Assembly: GCF_001483965.1 (NCBI RefSeq)
Contig: NZ_CP010796.1
Span: 1,612,001-1,676,000, forward strand
Length of the DNA stretch: 64,000 bases
From: Carnobacterium sp. CP1
GTDB lineage: Bacteria > Bacillota > Bacilli > Lactobacillales > Carnobacteriaceae
Reading direction: 5' to 3'
Shown: positions 1 to 8,593 of the stretch, piece by piece
How the letters are laid out: the number at the start of each line of letters is the position of its first letter
Position numbering within the stretch: the first letter of the stretch is position 1
Made by a program: the position numbers and the translations under genes
The notes under the pieces: generated by a model
What the model saw: only the letters and a program-made list of their open reading frames with translations
The model's database searches: none
What the model was told of the DNA's origin: nothing

Positions 1-306
1 AGTGAAAATAACACAATAAATCCAAACCAACTAGCCCCAAGCACTGCTCAGGAAAATAGTGATGAATTTGTAGAAGTCCTTTCCAGTAACATAAAAGACA
101 TCATTTCTGATATTATCGGTCCTTCTATTTTTGATGAAAATTTTCTTCTAAATCAAGAAGCAAAAATTCATATCGTAGAGCAGTTAGAGAAGAAAGGAAT
201 CTTCCAACTAAAGGGGGCAGTCTCCCAAGTAGCCGAAGTTTTAAATGTATCCGAGCCAAGTGTTTATCGTTACTTAAAAATTGTAGCCAAAACAAATCAA
301 GCGTAA
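1..306 (+). CDS. YheO-like PAS/HTH transcriptional regulator, C-terminal part
   Basis: The open frame runs from the window edge to TAA at 304-306 (101 residues seen). Its last 45 residues form a helix-turn-helix of the HTH_22 type found at the end of YheO-family regulators: a long helix (IHIVEQLEKKGIF), then LKGAVSQVAEVLNVS and EPSVYRYLK. In that family a PAS-like YheO domain precedes this HTH; it would lie outside the window. The protein should bind DNA in the cytoplasm. The sulfurtransferase gene follows on the same strand after about 300 bases with no gene, so co-regulation is possible but not shown. The ligand and targets cannot be inferred. Confidence 0.75.
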   Translation, partial: SENNTINPNQLAPSTAQENSDEFVEVLSSNIKDIISDIIGPSIFDENFLLNQEAKIHIVEQLEKKGIFQLKGAVSQVAEVLNVSEPSVYRYLKIVAKTNQA

Positions 307-602
307 GTCAGCCTTAATAAAACTTTATTGCCTTATAGTTCGTTTCTGTTAGCTTAAATCAAAATTTTCCCTAATTAAAAAACAAGTAAAGCAATCTAGT
401 TCCAATTTTTATAAATCAGTCAAGTTCTTTCCTAATAAAGGTTTTTATATATGCTCATCCGTAGCAGCAAACCTTTACAGTAACTTTGAATAAACTATCT
501 TATCAACCATTGCAAAGAATTTTTTTCAGAAAAATGCGAATTGAACAGTTTTAGTGTGTGATTAGTAATTTATTTCAACAATTTATCTATTTAGGAGGAC
601 AT

Positions 603-1430
603 ATGAAGAATTTTGTTACGCAATCGTGGTTGCTAGAGAATCGTTTAAATGATGATTTGATCATACTAGACGCCCGCGCAGAGTTGAATGACGCGAAAGC
701 AGGCTTTAATCAGTACAAAGAAGGACATATTAGCAGAGCTCACTTCGTCTCCATGGAAAATACGATGACCGGTGAAATTGGCCCTCATGGCGGCAGACAT
801 CCCTTACCCGATATGAAAATCTTTATTGACGAGATGAAAAATTTAGGAATCAATGATTCCTCTACAATCATCGTTTATGATGATGGAAATTTGGCCATGG
901 CGGGCAGACTATGGTGGCTGCTAAAATATGCTGGTAAGGATAACGTATTTTTATTAGAAGGCGGCATCAAGCATTGGATTGATAACGGTCTAGAAACGAC
1001 TACAGCTATTACAAAGCCTAGAATATCTACATCTTTAAATTTAAATCTAAATTCAGCCATGATCGCTGAGATCTCAGAGGTAAAAACAGCTGCTGCATCA
1101 ACCTCTACAGCCATTGTCGATTCCAGAGCACATGAACGGTATTCGGGACAAATAGAGCCTTTAGATAAATTGCCTGGGCATATTCCTAACGCTCTAAACT
1201 ATCCTTGGATGGATTTGGTCAATGAAGGCACGATAATAGATATCGAAAATATAAACGAGAAGTTCAAATCTCTTGATAAATACGAGGAAATCATTGTCCA
1301 CTGCGGTTCAGGCATAACCGGAACAGTCAATGTGTTATTCATGGAAGAAGCTGGTTTGAAACCCAAGTTGTATCCAGGCGGCTATAGTGATTGGGTTAGT
1401 TACGATGATAACGAGGTAGTAAAAGATTAA
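603..1430 (+). CDS. Two-domain rhodanese-like sulfurtransferase
   Basis: This 275-residue protein has two rhodanese modules, the length and layout of thiosulfate or 3-mercaptopyruvate sulfurtransferases (SseA/YnjE-like). The N-terminal module carries LDARAELN and GHISRAHF; the C-terminal module carries VDSRAHERYSG and GHIPNALN. The catalytic loop is CGSGITG with the active Cys at about residue 234. The enzyme would move sulfane sulfur through a Cys persulfide in the cytosol. I chose the ATG at 603 because AGGAGG sits 5 bases upstream; an ATG at 558 has no ribosome site. The substrate cannot be settled from the loop alone. It stands alone and ends at a strong terminator. Confidence 0.85.
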   Translation: MKNFVTQSWLLENRLNDDLIILDARAELNDAKAGFNQYKEGHISRAHFVSMENTMTGEIGPHGGRHPLPDMKIFIDEMKNLGINDSSTIIVYDDGNLAMAGRLWWLLKYAGKDNVFLLEGGIKHWIDNGLETTTAITKPRISTSLNLNLNSAMIAEISEVKTAAASTSTAIVDSRAHERYSGQIEPLDKLPGHIPNALNYPWMDLVNEGTIIDIENINEKFKSLDKYEEIIVHCGSGITGTVNVLFMEEAGLKPKLYPGGYSDWVSYDDNEVVKD

Positions 1431-1500
1431 AAAGATATCGAGCTTACGATATCCGTAAATTTTGAACTAAAGTTGTTGTTTTATTGACAAACTTAATAAA

Positions 1501-1552
1501 AAACAACCAAACAGCCGGGATCCTTTAGAGGATTCAGCCTGTTTGGTTGTTT
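1501..1552. terminator. Terminator between convergent genes
   Basis: A 14-base arm (AAACAACCAAACAG) pairs with CTGTTTGGTTGTTT around a purine-rich loop and ends in T-rich sequence. The A/T flanks on both sides let it serve the sulfurtransferase and the facing glycosidase relic. Confidence 0.8.
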
Positions 1553-1618
1553 TGTTTGACCCTTATTCCCTTATCAGTCTCCAATTAACGACTAATAAGC
1601 GGTAAGCATCATGTACTC

Positions 1619-3383
1619 TTAGTATTTAGTGTCTTCAAACCCACAGAATGCGTCAACTGGACTAACGCCAGCGAATTCAGAACGTCCCAACATTTTTTCT
1701 ACTAAAGCATCTACTGTGAAGTCTTTGCTGTCGTAAGTGTTGATATACGTTTGAACTTGAGGTACGTCTGCCAAATGGAATGGTGACAATAATGAAATAA
1801 AGATTGTCGGTACTTCTTGCACGTAGAATGGAATATCTGGTGTACCTTTACTTGCAGGCCATTGGATTCGTTGATTCGTATTTGGGTTAACCACCGACAA
1901 GTTAATGATCAAGTCATAGTTATCTGTTAATTCTGAAATCGGACGTTTTTGAGCGTAAACATTTGCGATGGCAGCTTTCATTTCTTTTTCAGGAAGCTTC
2001 ATGATTTTATCCATCGCAGATTCTCAAATACTGACTTCAAAGCCTTCAGCTTCTAATCTTTCTTTCAACATTTCAGAAGGTTTTTGCCCACCTCCACCAA
2101 TTAAAGCCCCAAAACCGCCTTCTACACCTTTAATGTCTACTAATAAAACACGGTTTTGTTTTGCTGGTGAAATCGGGAAAATATCTTCATTGTTTTTAAC
2201 CAAAGTAATTGCTTTGTCCGCAACTTCTTCAGCAATTTTCTTGTTTTCAGGTAAACCGATCTTAGCTAAAGCTTCTTCTTTAGGCGGCATAATTTCAGTT
2301 TTAATTTTTTTATGCAAACCTAATGCTGCTTTAGTTCCTAAAATACGCGTTAACGCTTCTTGTAAACGGTCTTCCGTAATAACGCCGTTTTCGTACCCTT
2401 CCATCATTCATTGGAAATCTTCGTCTGGATCATTAAAGAACAAGAATAAGTCTGAACCAGCTGCAACTGCTGCCGGCAACATGTCTTTACGTTTCATTGG
2501 AGAAGTTAAAGCAACCATGTGGCTCGCATCCGTAACAACTAACCCATTGAATTCCATTTTTATCGCGCAATAAATCTATTAAAATATACTTGTTTAGTGT
2601 TGCAGGGAATGTTCTTTCTTTAATGGTTGCATCTGGATTGAAATAGCTGACATATTCAGGCAAGCCAATGTGTCCAGCCATAATCGAAGGTAAGCCCGCT
2701 TCGAATAAACTGCTGTATACTTTTCCAAATGTTGCATCCCATTCATCAACCGACAATGAGTTTGGAGCAAATGATAAATGCTGATCACGTTCATCAATTC
2801 CATCTCCTGGGAAATGTTTTGCAGCTGGTGCAATGCCGCTTTCTTGAATCCCTTTCATGTAAGCTAATGACAGTTCGATCGTTTGGTCTACATCCGCTGA
2901 CCAAGTACGAGTTGAGATGATTGGGTTGCGCCAGTTGCGGTTGATGTCAACGATTGGAGCAAAACTCCAGTTGCATCCAATCGCAGCAGCTTCAACTCCG
3001 GATACACGCCCCATTTCATATGCGTATTTCGGATCATTTGTTGCAGCAATTTTCACTTCATGCCCAATGTACGTTCCGTCAGTACAAGCGCCGTTTCCGC
3101 CTGCTTCTGTATTAGCAGCGATCAATAAAGGAATTTTACTGTTTTCTTGCAAGATTCTATTTTGTTAATAAACTTCTTCAGCTTTACCTGGATTGTAACG
3201 TACACCAGCAATGTGGTAATCATTTACAACACTTTTCAGGTAATCTTCATCACGAGTAGCTCCCATGTTGATAAATAGTTGACCAATTTTTTCTTCAATG
3301 GTCATCTCTTCAATGGTATCTTTCACCCATTTTATTCCAGTTTCATCTAAATTATAAGGTTGTGCTTGTAAATCCACTTTCAT
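1619..3383 (-). pseudogene. Glycoside hydrolase family 3 (beta-hexosaminidase-like), decayed
   Basis: Four consecutive minus-strand segments together make one GH3 protein of about 585 residues. The first carries the N-terminal TIEEKIGQLF; the second carries the family motif KHFPGDGIDERDQH and GHIGLPEY; the third and fourth hold the remaining part of the (beta/alpha) fold and the C-terminal domain. Breaks are an in-frame TAA at 3165-3167, an extra A in an A-run near 2557 that shifts frame inside RDK/MEFNGLVVTDASH, and two TGA codons (near 2407 and 2016), both at places where TGG (Trp) would fit. The intact ancestor would have cleaved N-acetylhexosaminide or glucoside linkages. The start at 3383 has AAGGAG 9 bases upstream; the ATG at 3392 abuts the ribosome site. 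Confidence 0.85.
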
Positions 3384-3465
3384 TATAGACATCTCCTTTT
3401 AACATTAATTTCTAGTTATTCTTATATTTTGCTGCTTGTTCCATTTTCTACAAAAATATCTACCC

Positions 3466-3480
3466 GGAAAAACGTTTTCA
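3466..3480. promoter_or_regulatory. cre-like site upstream of the GH3 relic
   Basis: On the minus strand this reads TGAAAACGTTTTTCC, close to the CcpA cre consensus TGWAANCGNTNWCA. A catabolite-repressed carbohydrate gene would be expected to carry such a site. The rest of 3384-3770 is AT-rich and holds no gene I can support. Confidence 0.45.
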
Positions 3481-3618
3481 ATTATAGTTAACGGTTTCTA
3501 TGAGGAATGCTAATAATATTAACAAATTCAAGAAACAACAACGATTGAACTATCTTTTAACGCTTTCTTGTTTTTACTTTTACGAATAGCTAAGTATCGA
3601 ATAATGAAACTTGGTATC

Positions 3619-3632
3619 ACAAAGCGTTTTCA
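3619..3632. promoter_or_regulatory. Second cre-like site upstream of the GH3 relic
   Basis: On the minus strand the sequence is TGAAAACGCTTTGT, matching the cre consensus except for the last two bases. It lies about 240 bases upstream of the GH3 start; with the first site it suggests former CcpA control. Confidence 0.4.
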
Positions 3633-3770
3633 TTATAGCATTTTTAATTTATTTTGTCATACCCATTTTTCTAAAATTGGCACTAAAATTTAAATTCATC
3701 CCAAAAAATTGCGTATTGTGTCCTTTAAATCAGAATCTTCCTGAGGTATTCAAACTGTAATAGAATAAAA

Positions 3771-3800
3771 AAAACTGCTCACTATTTCGTGACCAGCTTT
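3771..3800 (-). terminator. Terminator of the DUF2975/HTH pair
   Basis: Minus-strand stem CTGGTCAC/GTGAGCAG (one mismatch) with a GAAATA loop is followed by eight T residues. Confidence 0.7.
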
Positions 3801-3865
3801 AAAATATTTATCCATTTAAATTACTCGTTAGTTAAACGAATCTGAACCTACTTTATTTATTTCCT

Positions 3866-4081
3866 TTAAACATCTTCATCCCTTTGGTATTCCAAAATAT
3901 CTCCAGGCTGACATTCTAAGGCCTTACAAACTGCCTCTAAAGTTGTTAATCGAATCGCTTTTGCCTTTCCGTTTTTTAATATAGAAAGATTCGCCATCGT
4001 AATTCCAACCTTCTCCGAAAGTTCCGTTACGCTCATTTTTCTTTTAGCCAACATCACATCAATATTGATTATAATTGCCAT
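3866..4081 (-). CDS. Small Cro/C1-type HTH regulator (YozG-like)
   Basis: This 71-residue protein is one HTH_XRE domain: LAKRKMSVTELSEKVGI for helices 1-2 and MANLSILKNGKAKAIRLT for the recognition region, then a short tail (CKALECQPGDILEY). It matches the small stand-alone repressors that accompany DUF2975 membrane proteins. The preferred start is the ATG at 4081, 8 bases after GAGG; an alternative GTG at 4090 overlaps the ribosome site. It lies directly behind the DUF2975 gene with about ten bases between stop and start, so the two are co-transcribed. It probably controls its own operon; targets are not visible. Confidence 0.85.
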   Translation of the reverse strand: MAIIINIDVMLAKRKMSVTELSEKVGITMANLSILKNGKAKAIRLTTLEAVCKALECQPGDILEYQRDEDV

Positions 4082-4091
4082 ATTATTCACC

Positions 4092-4568
4092 TCAGACCGT
4101 TAATTCATTTTCTGATTTTATCTTAATTGCTTCTTGTAACAGCCTCTGCAGAACTGCAGCAAAAACGGCAATCACCAGTGAAGCAAAAACAGGAACCATT
4201 CCGACTAAGACTAGACCAGGGGCATCATCCATTTGGGCTAAGCCAAACATAAATGGCAAAATCACCAAATATAAGCCACTGATTAGCAGTGCACAAAACT
4301 TGATATTTTTTAACGCTTTAACTGATAGATCAGAAAAAGATTGGTTCCTATCAATATGATTTAATAGCTTAAACGCTTGGTATAAAGCAGCGAAAAATGG
4401 GAATACAGATACATATATACCAATCAAAATGGGATATAATAATTGATTATAGGCTGGGCTTGCTGGATTATTAATTAACCAAGTCAGTCCAAATAAACTC
4501 AATGCAAGAATAGGAAGCCCGATAAGAAGAACAGCTAACTTTAAAAAGAGTGTAGTACCTTTTTTCAC
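4092..4568 (-). CDS. DUF2975 family integral membrane protein
   Basis: The protein (about 158 residues) has four hydrophobic stretches, near residues 10-30, 45-65, 90-110 and 120-145, and the overall pattern of the DUF2975 family, whose function is unknown. The start is a GTG at 4568 placed 6 bases after TGAGGTG. In Bacillota such genes are typically paired with a small XRE regulator, exactly as here, so the two probably form a self-regulated membrane/regulator unit. No enzymatic residues can be recognised. Confidence 0.8.
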   Translation of the reverse strand: MKKGTTLFLKLAVLLIGLPILALSLFGLTWLINNPASPAYNQLLYPILIGIYVSVFPFFAALYQAFKLLNHIDRNQSFSDLSVKALKNIKFCALLISGLYLVILPFMFGLAQMDDAPGLVLVGMVPVFASLVIAVFAAVLQRLLQEAIKIKSENELTV

Positions 4569-4723
4569 AAAAAACACCTCATTTAATAATTATTTATTTT
4601 ACTTTAGCACCTTATTTATCGTATTACAATATATTTATATCGGTTTACGTTTTTCTTAAACTATAATAAATAAACAAATATAAAAATAGTGAGAAAATAG
4701 GACTGAATACTTTTTAAATCTAT

Positions 4724-4760
4724 TGACTTCTCTTCTATCATTTATCAAAATAGAAGAGAA
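4724..4760 (+). promoter_or_regulatory. Inverted repeat overlapping a putative -35 upstream of the SAP gene
   Basis: TTGACT (4724-4729) is followed by an 11-base perfect inverted repeat, TTCTCTTCTAT/ATAGAAGAGAA, with an 11-base spacer. The arms cover the space between -35 and a weak -10 (CAAAAT), so the repeat could be an operator or a 5' hairpin for the gene at 4793. Confidence 0.4.
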
Positions 4761-4792
4761 TCATAATTATTTATCATGGAAAGGAGATTCTA

Positions 4793-5395
4793 ATGAATAC
4801 AACTAACATCGATAAACAAAATAGTCATTTAGATTTAAAGAACAAAGACGTACAAAACGTTCTCTCACTCTATCAGGATTATGCAGAAGCACCTTATATA
4901 TCGCCAAACCGTGATTTGGAAGAGTGGTTAAACTCGGTCAGTATCGGCTCAGGAAATACTGTCCCAAAACGAAACATGATTCGTTTCGAGGAAGATATCT
5001 TGCCTGGTCACCTTATTTTATTATGGCGCATAAATTTTGGTACATTTACGAATACGAGCGTTTTTCCAAAATATTTTGAATACGATTACGGCATCAACGC
5101 AAAACAAGCATTAGATGAAGTCCAACAAATGGGTTATGCGAAAGAACTTTCGGCAACTGACTCATTAACTCACCTCAATGCTGCACAGTTAAAAGCCATT
5201 TTCAAACAATTTGGACTGACTGGCTATTCTAAGCTGAACAAAACAGAGTTAATGGAATTAGCTAAAGAACAATTAACAGAAGAGCAACTCGCTCCATATT
5301 TCAAAATCAGAGGTTACCAACTGACGCCAGCTGGAGAAGAATTGCTTGCTAAATACCCAGAAGTAATTGATCGGCACCCAAAAAAGAAATATTGA
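4793..5395 (+). CDS. SAP-domain protein of unknown function
   Basis: The 200-residue protein starts at an ATG with AAAGGAG 7 bases upstream. A SAP-like helix-extended-loop-helix motif, about residues 122-165, contains LNAAQLKAIFKQFGL and LNKTELMELAKEQLT; such motifs usually bind nucleic acid. The N-terminal 100 residues resemble no family I recognise. There is no signal peptide or membrane segment, so it should be cytoplasmic. It stands alone between a possible operator and a strong terminator. A role in DNA or RNA binding is an inference from the SAP motif only. Confidence 0.7.
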   Translation: MNTTNIDKQNSHLDLKNKDVQNVLSLYQDYAEAPYISPNRDLEEWLNSVSIGSGNTVPKRNMIRFEEDILPGHLILLWRINFGTFTNTSVFPKYFEYDYGINAKQALDEVQQMGYAKELSATDSLTHLNAAQLKAIFKQFGLTGYSKLNKTELMELAKEQLTEEQLAPYFKIRGYQLTPAGEELLAKYPEVIDRHPKKKY

Positions 5396-5403
5396 TTTTA
5401 AAC

Positions 5404-5451
5404 AAAAAAGTATGCTGCGCCCCTAATATTAGGGAGGCAGCATACTTTTTA
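5404..5451. terminator. Bidirectional terminator
   Basis: AAAAAGTATGCTGC pairs with GCAGCATACTTTTT around a GC-rich loop. It lies between the SAP gene and the facing mutarotase gene. Confidence 0.85.
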
Positions 5452-5499
5452 AAACGAGTTGTGCTTTTATGAATGTTGAGCTTTTGGTTCATTTCATTC

Positions 5500-6378
5500 T
5501 TAGAATGTTGCAATCGTAAAGGCGACATCTTTTTGTTCTTCTGCTTCTAACAAGATAATGCCTTCTTTTTCTTCAAGCGTTCCAACTTCTCCGATGACAT
5601 CTGGAAGTCCATAGAATGGTTCGATACAAATAAAAGGTGCATCCATTTGTTCTTTAGTCCATAAGCATAAATAAGGAAACTCTGAAACATCAACTGTGAC
5701 TCCGTGTTTATTGTTAGGCGATGCTAACGTAACCGTTTCAATATTTGGTTCATCTATAATGATCAGTCCATCACGGAATGTTTCATGGTTCATTTTTAAA
5801 ATGCCGTTTTCCATGTCTTTAAAGGGTTTCTTGTCACCGCTTCGGTAAGGAACTGGATCAATTTCGAAATAACTCACTTCTTTTTTAGGATCAATGGTCA
5901 ATGTATAGTCATCGTAAGTTCCTTCGCCATTCATTGGAATATTAAATGCAGGATGGCCTCCGATTGAAAAAGGCATTGTTTCAGCGGAATGGTTTTTCAC
6001 TTTATAAGCCACCTTAAGTTCAGGACCTTCTAAACTATAAGTAATCGTTAGAGTAAAATCGTATGGATACATTGCTTGTGTTTCTTCATTTGATTTCAAC
6101 ACAAACACTGCTTTTGCAGCGGAAGATTCTGCTACTTCAAATTCAAAATCTTTCGCAAACCCATGTTGCGGCAATTCGTAAGTTTGTCCATCTTTGTTGT
6201 ATTTGTACTCATTTAAACGACCAATAATTGGAAATAAATTCGGTGCATGGCTTCCCCAAAAATCAGGATTTCCATCCCAAAGATAATCAAATTTTTCTTT
6301 TTTATGATAAATTTTTTGCAGCTCTGCTCCTTGTGCAGCTACTTCAACAAGTAATTGGTCATTTTCTAATTTCAGCAT
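5500..6378 (-). CDS. Aldose 1-epimerase family protein (LacX/YeaD-like)
   Basis: The 292-residue protein has the galactose-mutarotase beta-sandwich pattern: WDGNPDFWGSHAPNLFPIIG, QHGFAKDFEF with the family His, SIGGHPAFNIP with the second His, and a C-terminal Glu in CIEPFYG. These positions fit the proton-shuttling residues of aldose epimerases. LacX-type members have no firmly assigned substrate; a phosphorylated or free hexose is likely. It has no signal peptide. It appears to be a single-gene unit, with about 140 bases separating it from the cupin gene upstream. Confidence 0.85.
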   Translation of the reverse strand: MLKLENDQLLVEVAAQGAELQKIYHKKEKFDYLWDGNPDFWGSHAPNLFPIIGRLNEYKYNKDGQTYELPQHGFAKDFEFEVAESSAAKAVFVLKSNEETQAMYPYDFTLTITYSLEGPELKVAYKVKNHSAETMPFSIGGHPAFNIPMNGEGTYDDYTLTIDPKKEVSYFEIDPVPYRSGDKKPFKDMENGILKMNHETFRDGLIIIDEPNIETVTLASPNNKHGVTVDVSEFPYLCLWTKEQMDAPFICIEPFYGLPDVIGEVGTLEEKEGIILLEAEEQKDVAFTIATF

Positions 6379-6502
6379 TTTTTTCCTCCTCTATTTCTAT
6401 TGCGCTTTTCAAGCATACGCTTCCATCCTTTCAAAATCAATAGAATCAGAAATGTTGAATCTTCCCTTCCAGAAAAAATCGGTGCTTTAAAGAAGAAAAA
6501 AA

Positions 6503-6525
6503 GACCTAGAATAATTTTCTAGGTC
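6503..6525 (-). terminator. Terminator overlapping the cupin stop codon
   Basis: GACCTAGAA/TTCTAGGTC arms are followed on the minus strand by seven T residues. The TAG stop of the cupin gene lies inside the stem. Confidence 0.8.
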
Positions 6526-7022
6526 CAATGCTTTATGACTGCTCCATCTTCCCCTTCAACTGGGTCTTTAGCTGGCCGAACAACAGAAGCAATCAGTTGT
6601 TTGATGACCTCATAATTTTCTGCTTCGCCTTTTTGCATATCTGGTTCAAGCCCTTCAGGATAAGCGCCTACTATCTTGAAATCATGACTTGCATCTATCC
6701 GCTTATGAGCTACGCCTGCTGGCAGGAGCAACACATCTCCTTGAGTAAATGGGTACTTTTCTGCATCTGGACCACCCAGCTGTATGGTCGCTTCGCCAGC
6801 AATACAAGCCAATACTTCGTGGGTCGTAGCATGAAAATGATGATAAGGAAAGATACCATTCACCCAACCATTTGAATAACCGTTTTGTTCAAATAGAGCC
6901 AGTACATTCTGTGCTGGATCAGACTTGTCTAATAAATCAGCCACTCCTTGAGGATAATAAAGGACAGGGAGCGAATTGTTAGGAAAGGGTTTATTTTCTT
7001 CGGTATAAAAAATTTCTACCAT
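6519..7022 (-). CDS. Cupin-domain protein
   Basis: The 167-residue protein has a single cupin core: the first motif is HHFHATTHEVLACIAGEATI and the second is YPFTQGDVLLLPAGVAHKRI, with His/Glu residues suited to metal binding. Its length and the ending match uncharacterised cupins of Firmicutes that are often annotated as cupin-domain enzymes. It lies 42 bases behind an aldo/keto reductase gene on the same strand and probably shares its transcript. Catalytic activity (isomerase or dioxygenase) cannot be decided from the sequence. Confidence 0.8.
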   Translation of the reverse strand: MVEIFYTEENKPFPNNSLPVLYYPQGVADLLDKSDPAQNVLALFEQNGYSNGWVNGIFPYHHFHATTHEVLACIAGEATIQLGGPDAEKYPFTQGDVLLLPAGVAHKRIDASHDFKIVGAYPEGLEPDMQKGEAENYEVIKQLIASVVRPAKDPVEGEDGAVIKHWT

Positions 7023-7064
7023 CGTTTTTAACTTCCTTTCTCTTACACCTGTTCAAAAATTATC

Positions 7065-7913
7065 TTAATCAAACTCTTCATATTCATTTGGATGTTGTCC
7101 TTCTACCCTGCCAGCTTCCCCTTTATCTAAAGCATCGATTTTTTGACAGTCTTCTTCTGTTAATTCGAAATCAAAGGCATCGAGATTGGCTTTTTGATGA
7201 CTGAAAGAAGAAGCTTTTACAATGGGCATAACGTTATTTTGCAAATTCCAACGGATAATAATTTGAGCAGGTTCTTTTCCATATTTTTCCGCAATCGCAA
7301 CAATGGTTTCATTTTCCAATACATCATTGATTTCACGACCAAACGGACTCCAAGCTTCTGTTACAATACCCAGTTCATTATTGGCTTCGACCAACTCTTT
7401 ATTATTAAAGTAGGGATGGCGTTCAATTTGATTCGTAGCAGGAGTAACACCCGTCTTTTCGATAATGCGTTCAAGGTGCTCTGGTAAGAAGTTCGATACG
7501 CCAATCGTTTTGATCAGACCAAATTTTTGTGCATCTACCAACGCTTGCCATGCTTCTTCGTATTTGCCTTGTTTAGGCAACGGCCAGTGAATCAGATATT
7601 TATCAAAATAATCAATGCCGATACGATATAACGATTCTTGAATCATTTTGATTGCCTTATCGTATTCATGCGCTTTTCCTGGTAATTTTGAACTGATGAG
7701 CAATTCTTCGCGCGGAACGGTCGAACGACGAATCGCTTCTCCTACCATACCTTCATTCATATAGTTGGTTGAAGTATCGATGAGTCGATAACCCGCATCA
7801 ATCGCTGTAAGAACACTGTTCACACCTTTAGCTCCTTGAATATTTACCGTTCCAAATCCAATCGCCGGCAAACTTGTTCCATCATTTAATTCGAATTTTT
7901 CTGTTTTTGTCAT
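7065..7913 (-). CDS. Aldo/keto reductase
   Basis: The 282-residue protein is a typical AKR barrel. The catalytic tetrad can be seen as Asp in GYRLIDTS, Tyr in STNYMNEG, Lys in ISSKLPG and His in LIHWPLP. C-terminal motifs PIVKASS and NLQNNV match the NADPH-binding end of YtbE/diketogluconate-reductase-like enzymes. It would reduce small aldehydes or ketones in the cytosol with NADPH. It is the first gene of a pair with the cupin. The real substrate is unknown. Confidence 0.88.
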   Translation of the reverse strand: MTKTEKFELNDGTSLPAIGFGTVNIQGAKGVNSVLTAIDAGYRLIDTSTNYMNEGMVGEAIRRSTVPREELLISSKLPGKAHEYDKAIKMIQESLYRIGIDYFDKYLIHWPLPKQGKYEEAWQALVDAQKFGLIKTIGVSNFLPEHLERIIEKTGVTPATNQIERHPYFNNKELVEANNELGIVTEAWSPFGREINDVLENETIVAIAEKYGKEPAQIIIRWNLQNNVMPIVKASSFSHQKANLDAFDFELTEEDCQKIDALDKGEAGRVEGQHPNEYEEFD

Positions 7914-8100
7914 CTTGCTTTCATCCTCTCCATGAATAATAGCTTACATTATTCAGTATAAAGGATTAAGAGAAGTCTATCATGTAATACGCATTCAGTA
8001 GCTGAAATATCTCCTAATAAAAACATACCTTCTACTTAGCGCGACTAATGTTTAATAAAATCTTTTCTGCTATACTAAAAATAAAAGCGAGGGATTATGA

Positions 8101-8532
8101 ATGGAAGTTGTAGAATTTGATTTTGTTGTAAAGGATAGTTTAAAAGCTCTTGAATTATATGAAAAGATCTTCCCGGTTAAACGTGTAGAAGTGTCTGACT
8201 TTAAACCTGGCACAAATGAAGTTGTCTTTACTATTTTCGAAGCTCGTTTTCATATGCTAGACGAGAACCCTGAATACCACTTAGTAGCTCCTAAAGAAGG
8301 TCATCCGCAATCTTTTTGGTTCAATATTATGGTTAATGATATAGATAAGACCTATCAAGCCGCTATTGAGAATGGCTGCTCAGAGATACAAGGTGTAACA
8401 AGAATGGAAGAATTCGGCATTTCAAATGCACAGTTTTTAGACCCTTTTGGTTATGTTTGGATGCTGCATGAAATTCACCGCGAAGTGAGCTATGAAGAAA
8501 GAATTGATATCTTAAAAGAAACGTTTGACTAA
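8101..8532 (+). CDS. VOC superfamily (PhnB/glyoxalase-like) protein
   Basis: The 143-residue protein has two beta-alpha-beta-beta-beta halves of the vicinal-oxygen-chelate fold: FDFVVKDSLKALELYEKIFP at the start, and WFNIMVNDIDKTYQAA with the end motif FLDPFGYVWMLHEI, which is typical of PhnB-like members. GAGGG lies 7 bases before the ATG. It stands alone. VOC proteins of this kind include dioxygenases, lyases and resistance proteins; nothing here fixes the function. Confidence 0.8.
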   Translation: MEVVEFDFVVKDSLKALELYEKIFPVKRVEVSDFKPGTNEVVFTIFEARFHMLDENPEYHLVAPKEGHPQSFWFNIMVNDIDKTYQAAIENGCSEIQGVTRMEEFGISNAQFLDPFGYVWMLHEIHREVSYEERIDILKETFD

Positions 8533-8547
8533 TTCATTGTCCATACA

Positions 8548-8586
8548 AAAAAAGGAGAACTGCAGCGATGGCAGTTTTCCTTTTTT
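8548..8586. terminator. Bidirectional terminator
   Basis: AAAAAAGGAGAACTGC pairs with GGCAGTTTTCCTTTTTT. It separates the convergent VOC and permease genes. Confidence 0.85.
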
Positions 8587-8593
8587 GTTCTTT

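Noticed and set aside
875-1114. Minus-strand frame inside the sulfurtransferase gene
   Set aside because: It lies wholly within a well-supported gene, has no ribosome site and translates to sequence without family features.
1619-3383. TGA recoded as Trp in this organism
   Set aside because: TGA ends several intact genes here (for example etfA's neighbour acd and the nucleoid-associated neighbours use normal stops), and the same GH3 gene also has a TAA and a frameshift, so decay is the better explanation.
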